Shown here: positions 4,894 to 5,708 of the stretch, piece after piece
Numbering within the stretch: the first letter of the stretch is position 1
Layout of the letters: each line of letters begins with the position of its first letter
Source: an uncultured Lachnospiraceae bacterium
GTDB taxonomy: Bacteria > Bacillota > Clostridia > Lachnospirales > Lachnospiraceae
Length of the DNA: 5,708 nucleotides
Direction: 5' to 3'
Assembly: GCA_902473545.1 (NCBI GenBank)
Contig: CABRSG010000163.1
Span: 1 to 5,708, forward strand
Program-made: the position numbers and the translations under genes
Notes under the pieces: generated by a model
Databases searched by the model: none
Told to the model about the DNA's origin: nothing
Seen by the model: the letters and a program-made list of their open reading frames with translations, nothing else

Positions 4894-5708
4894 ATGAAAA
4901 GAAATACCATGTCATACAAAATCCGGCAGTATATTATGTTTGCCGGTCCGGCGACCATCCTGTTTATCGCGGTTGTGCTGCTTCCGTTCGTATATGGTCT
5001 GTATCTGACCTTCACAAGCTGGGACGGCGTTTCTAAGGCGAAACCGTTTGTGAGCTTTGCAAACTATATCGCGGCATTCCAGGATACGGCATACTGGCAG
5101 GCGCTCGGAAGGACGCTGATCTATTCGGTAATCGCAGTTGTTTCTGTTAACATTGTGGCATTTTTCCTTGCATACCTTGTGACGAGCGGAATCAAGGGAC
5201 AGAACTTCTTCCGTGCCGGTTTCTTCATCCCGAACCTTATCGGCGGTATCGTACTTGGTTACATCTGGAAATTCGTATTCAACCGTGCGCTGGTAGCGCT
5301 TGGACAGTCGCTTTCCATCGGGGCGCTTTCCACCTCGTGGCTGTCGACGACGAACGGAGCGATGGCATGTCTCATCATCGTATCGGTATGGCAGTACGCC
5401 GGATACATGATGCTGATCTATGTAGCGGGCTTTATGAGCGTTTCCAAGAGCCTTATGGAAGCGGCGCAAATCGACGGCTGCACCAAGACGCAGGCGACGC
5501 TCAACGTTACGATCCCGCTGATGCGTTCATCCTTCGTGCAGTGTCTGTTCCTCACGATCACCCGCTGCTTCATGGTTTACGATGTGAACCTGTCCCTGAC
5601 AAAGGGCGAACCGTTCAACTCGTCGGTAATGGGCGCAATGCACGTGTACAACCAGGCGTTTACATACAAGAACTACGGCGTTGGTCAGGCGGAGGCGTTA
5701 ATCCTGTT
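4894..5708 (+). CDS. Sugar ABC transporter permease, MalF/UgpA type (partial, 3' end missing)
   Basis: An open frame from ATG 4894 runs to the window edge, giving 271 whole codons without a stop. Family members are about 290-300 residues, so only the last 20-30 are missing. The protein has membrane spans at about 12-38, 74-97, 104-128, 157-180 and 210-230, with a sixth expected at the cut. The opening FAGPATILFIAVVLLPFVYGLYLTF-like region and the following SWDG are typical of MalF/UgpA/LacF proteins. The cytoplasmic EAA loop, which contacts the ATPase, is clear: EAAQIDGC (189-196) continuing to VTIPLM (205-210), with the key Glu189, Ala191 and Gly195 in place. A good ribosome site (AGGAGG, 4879-4884) sits 9 bases before the ATG. 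It should pair with a second, MalG-like permease downstream; no ATPase is visible. It shares the AAC-rich codon use of the binding protein (11 to 1). Confidence 0.92.
   Translation, partial: MKRNTMSYKIRQYIMFAGPATILFIAVVLLPFVYGLYLTFTSWDGVSKAKPFVSFANYIAAFQDTAYWQALGRTLIYSVIAVVSVNIVAFFLAYLVTSGIKGQNFFRAGFFIPNLIGGIVLGYIWKFVFNRALVALGQSLSIGALSTSWLSTTNGAMACLIIVSVWQYAGYMMLIYVAGFMSVSKSLMEAAQIDGCTKTQATLNVTIPLMRSSFVQCLFLTITRCFMVYDVNLSLTKGEPFNSSVMGAMHVYNQAFTYKNYGVGQAEALIL

Noticed and set aside
4912..5469. A 185-codon minus-strand open frame across the permease gene.
   Set aside because: It is highly charged and has no recognisable motif, while the plus strand carries a clear permease with an EAA loop in the same place.

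Overview
This window reads as a normal chromosomal stretch of an anaerobic Gram-positive bacterium, most likely a gut-type Clostridia (Lachnospiraceae-like). Three things point that way: strong AGGAGG-type ribosome sites before almost every gene, a TRAP solute receptor made as a lipoprotein (lipobox ending at Cys21), and a CUT1-type sugar ABC transporter set in its own transcription unit. The taxonomic placement is inference. No mobile element, CRISPR array, tRNA or rRNA is visible.

Region 1 (bases 1-3216) is the end of a plus-strand operon. It holds the C-terminal 125 residues of a DlgD/YiaK-like 2,3-diketo-L-gulonate reductase (malate/L-lactate dehydrogenase-2 family). A complete three-gene TRAP transporter follows: a DctP receptor (415-1431), a DctQ small membrane subunit (1428-1907) and a DctM large membrane subunit (1909-3216). 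The last three genes are tightly coupled, with a 4-base ATGA overlap and then a 1-base gap. The pairing of this reductase with a TRAP importer resembles the E. coli yiaK-yiaMNO locus, so import and reduction of a diketo sugar acid is the best functional guess.

Region 2 (3217-3523) is a 307-base AT-rich spacer. It carries a terminator-like hairpin, a cluster of TTTCCTG heptamers that includes a 12-bp inverted repeat, two candidate sigma-A promoters, and a 16-bp imperfect palindrome with a central CG that overlaps the second -35 box like a LacI-family operator.

Region 3 (3524-5708) begins a separate sugar ABC importer operon: an extracellular solute-binding protein, a 107-base structured intercistronic spacer, and a MalF/UgpA-type permease that runs off the window. 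The second permease is expected beyond the edge. The ATPase is often encoded elsewhere in Firmicutes. Codon choice shifts sharply between regions 1 and 3 (Tyr TAT-rich to TAC-rich), which fits stronger expression of the ABC operon.

No wholly new system is evident. The points most worth a second look are the apparent loss of the lipobox cysteine in the ABC binding protein, the operator-like palindrome, and the structured spacers.
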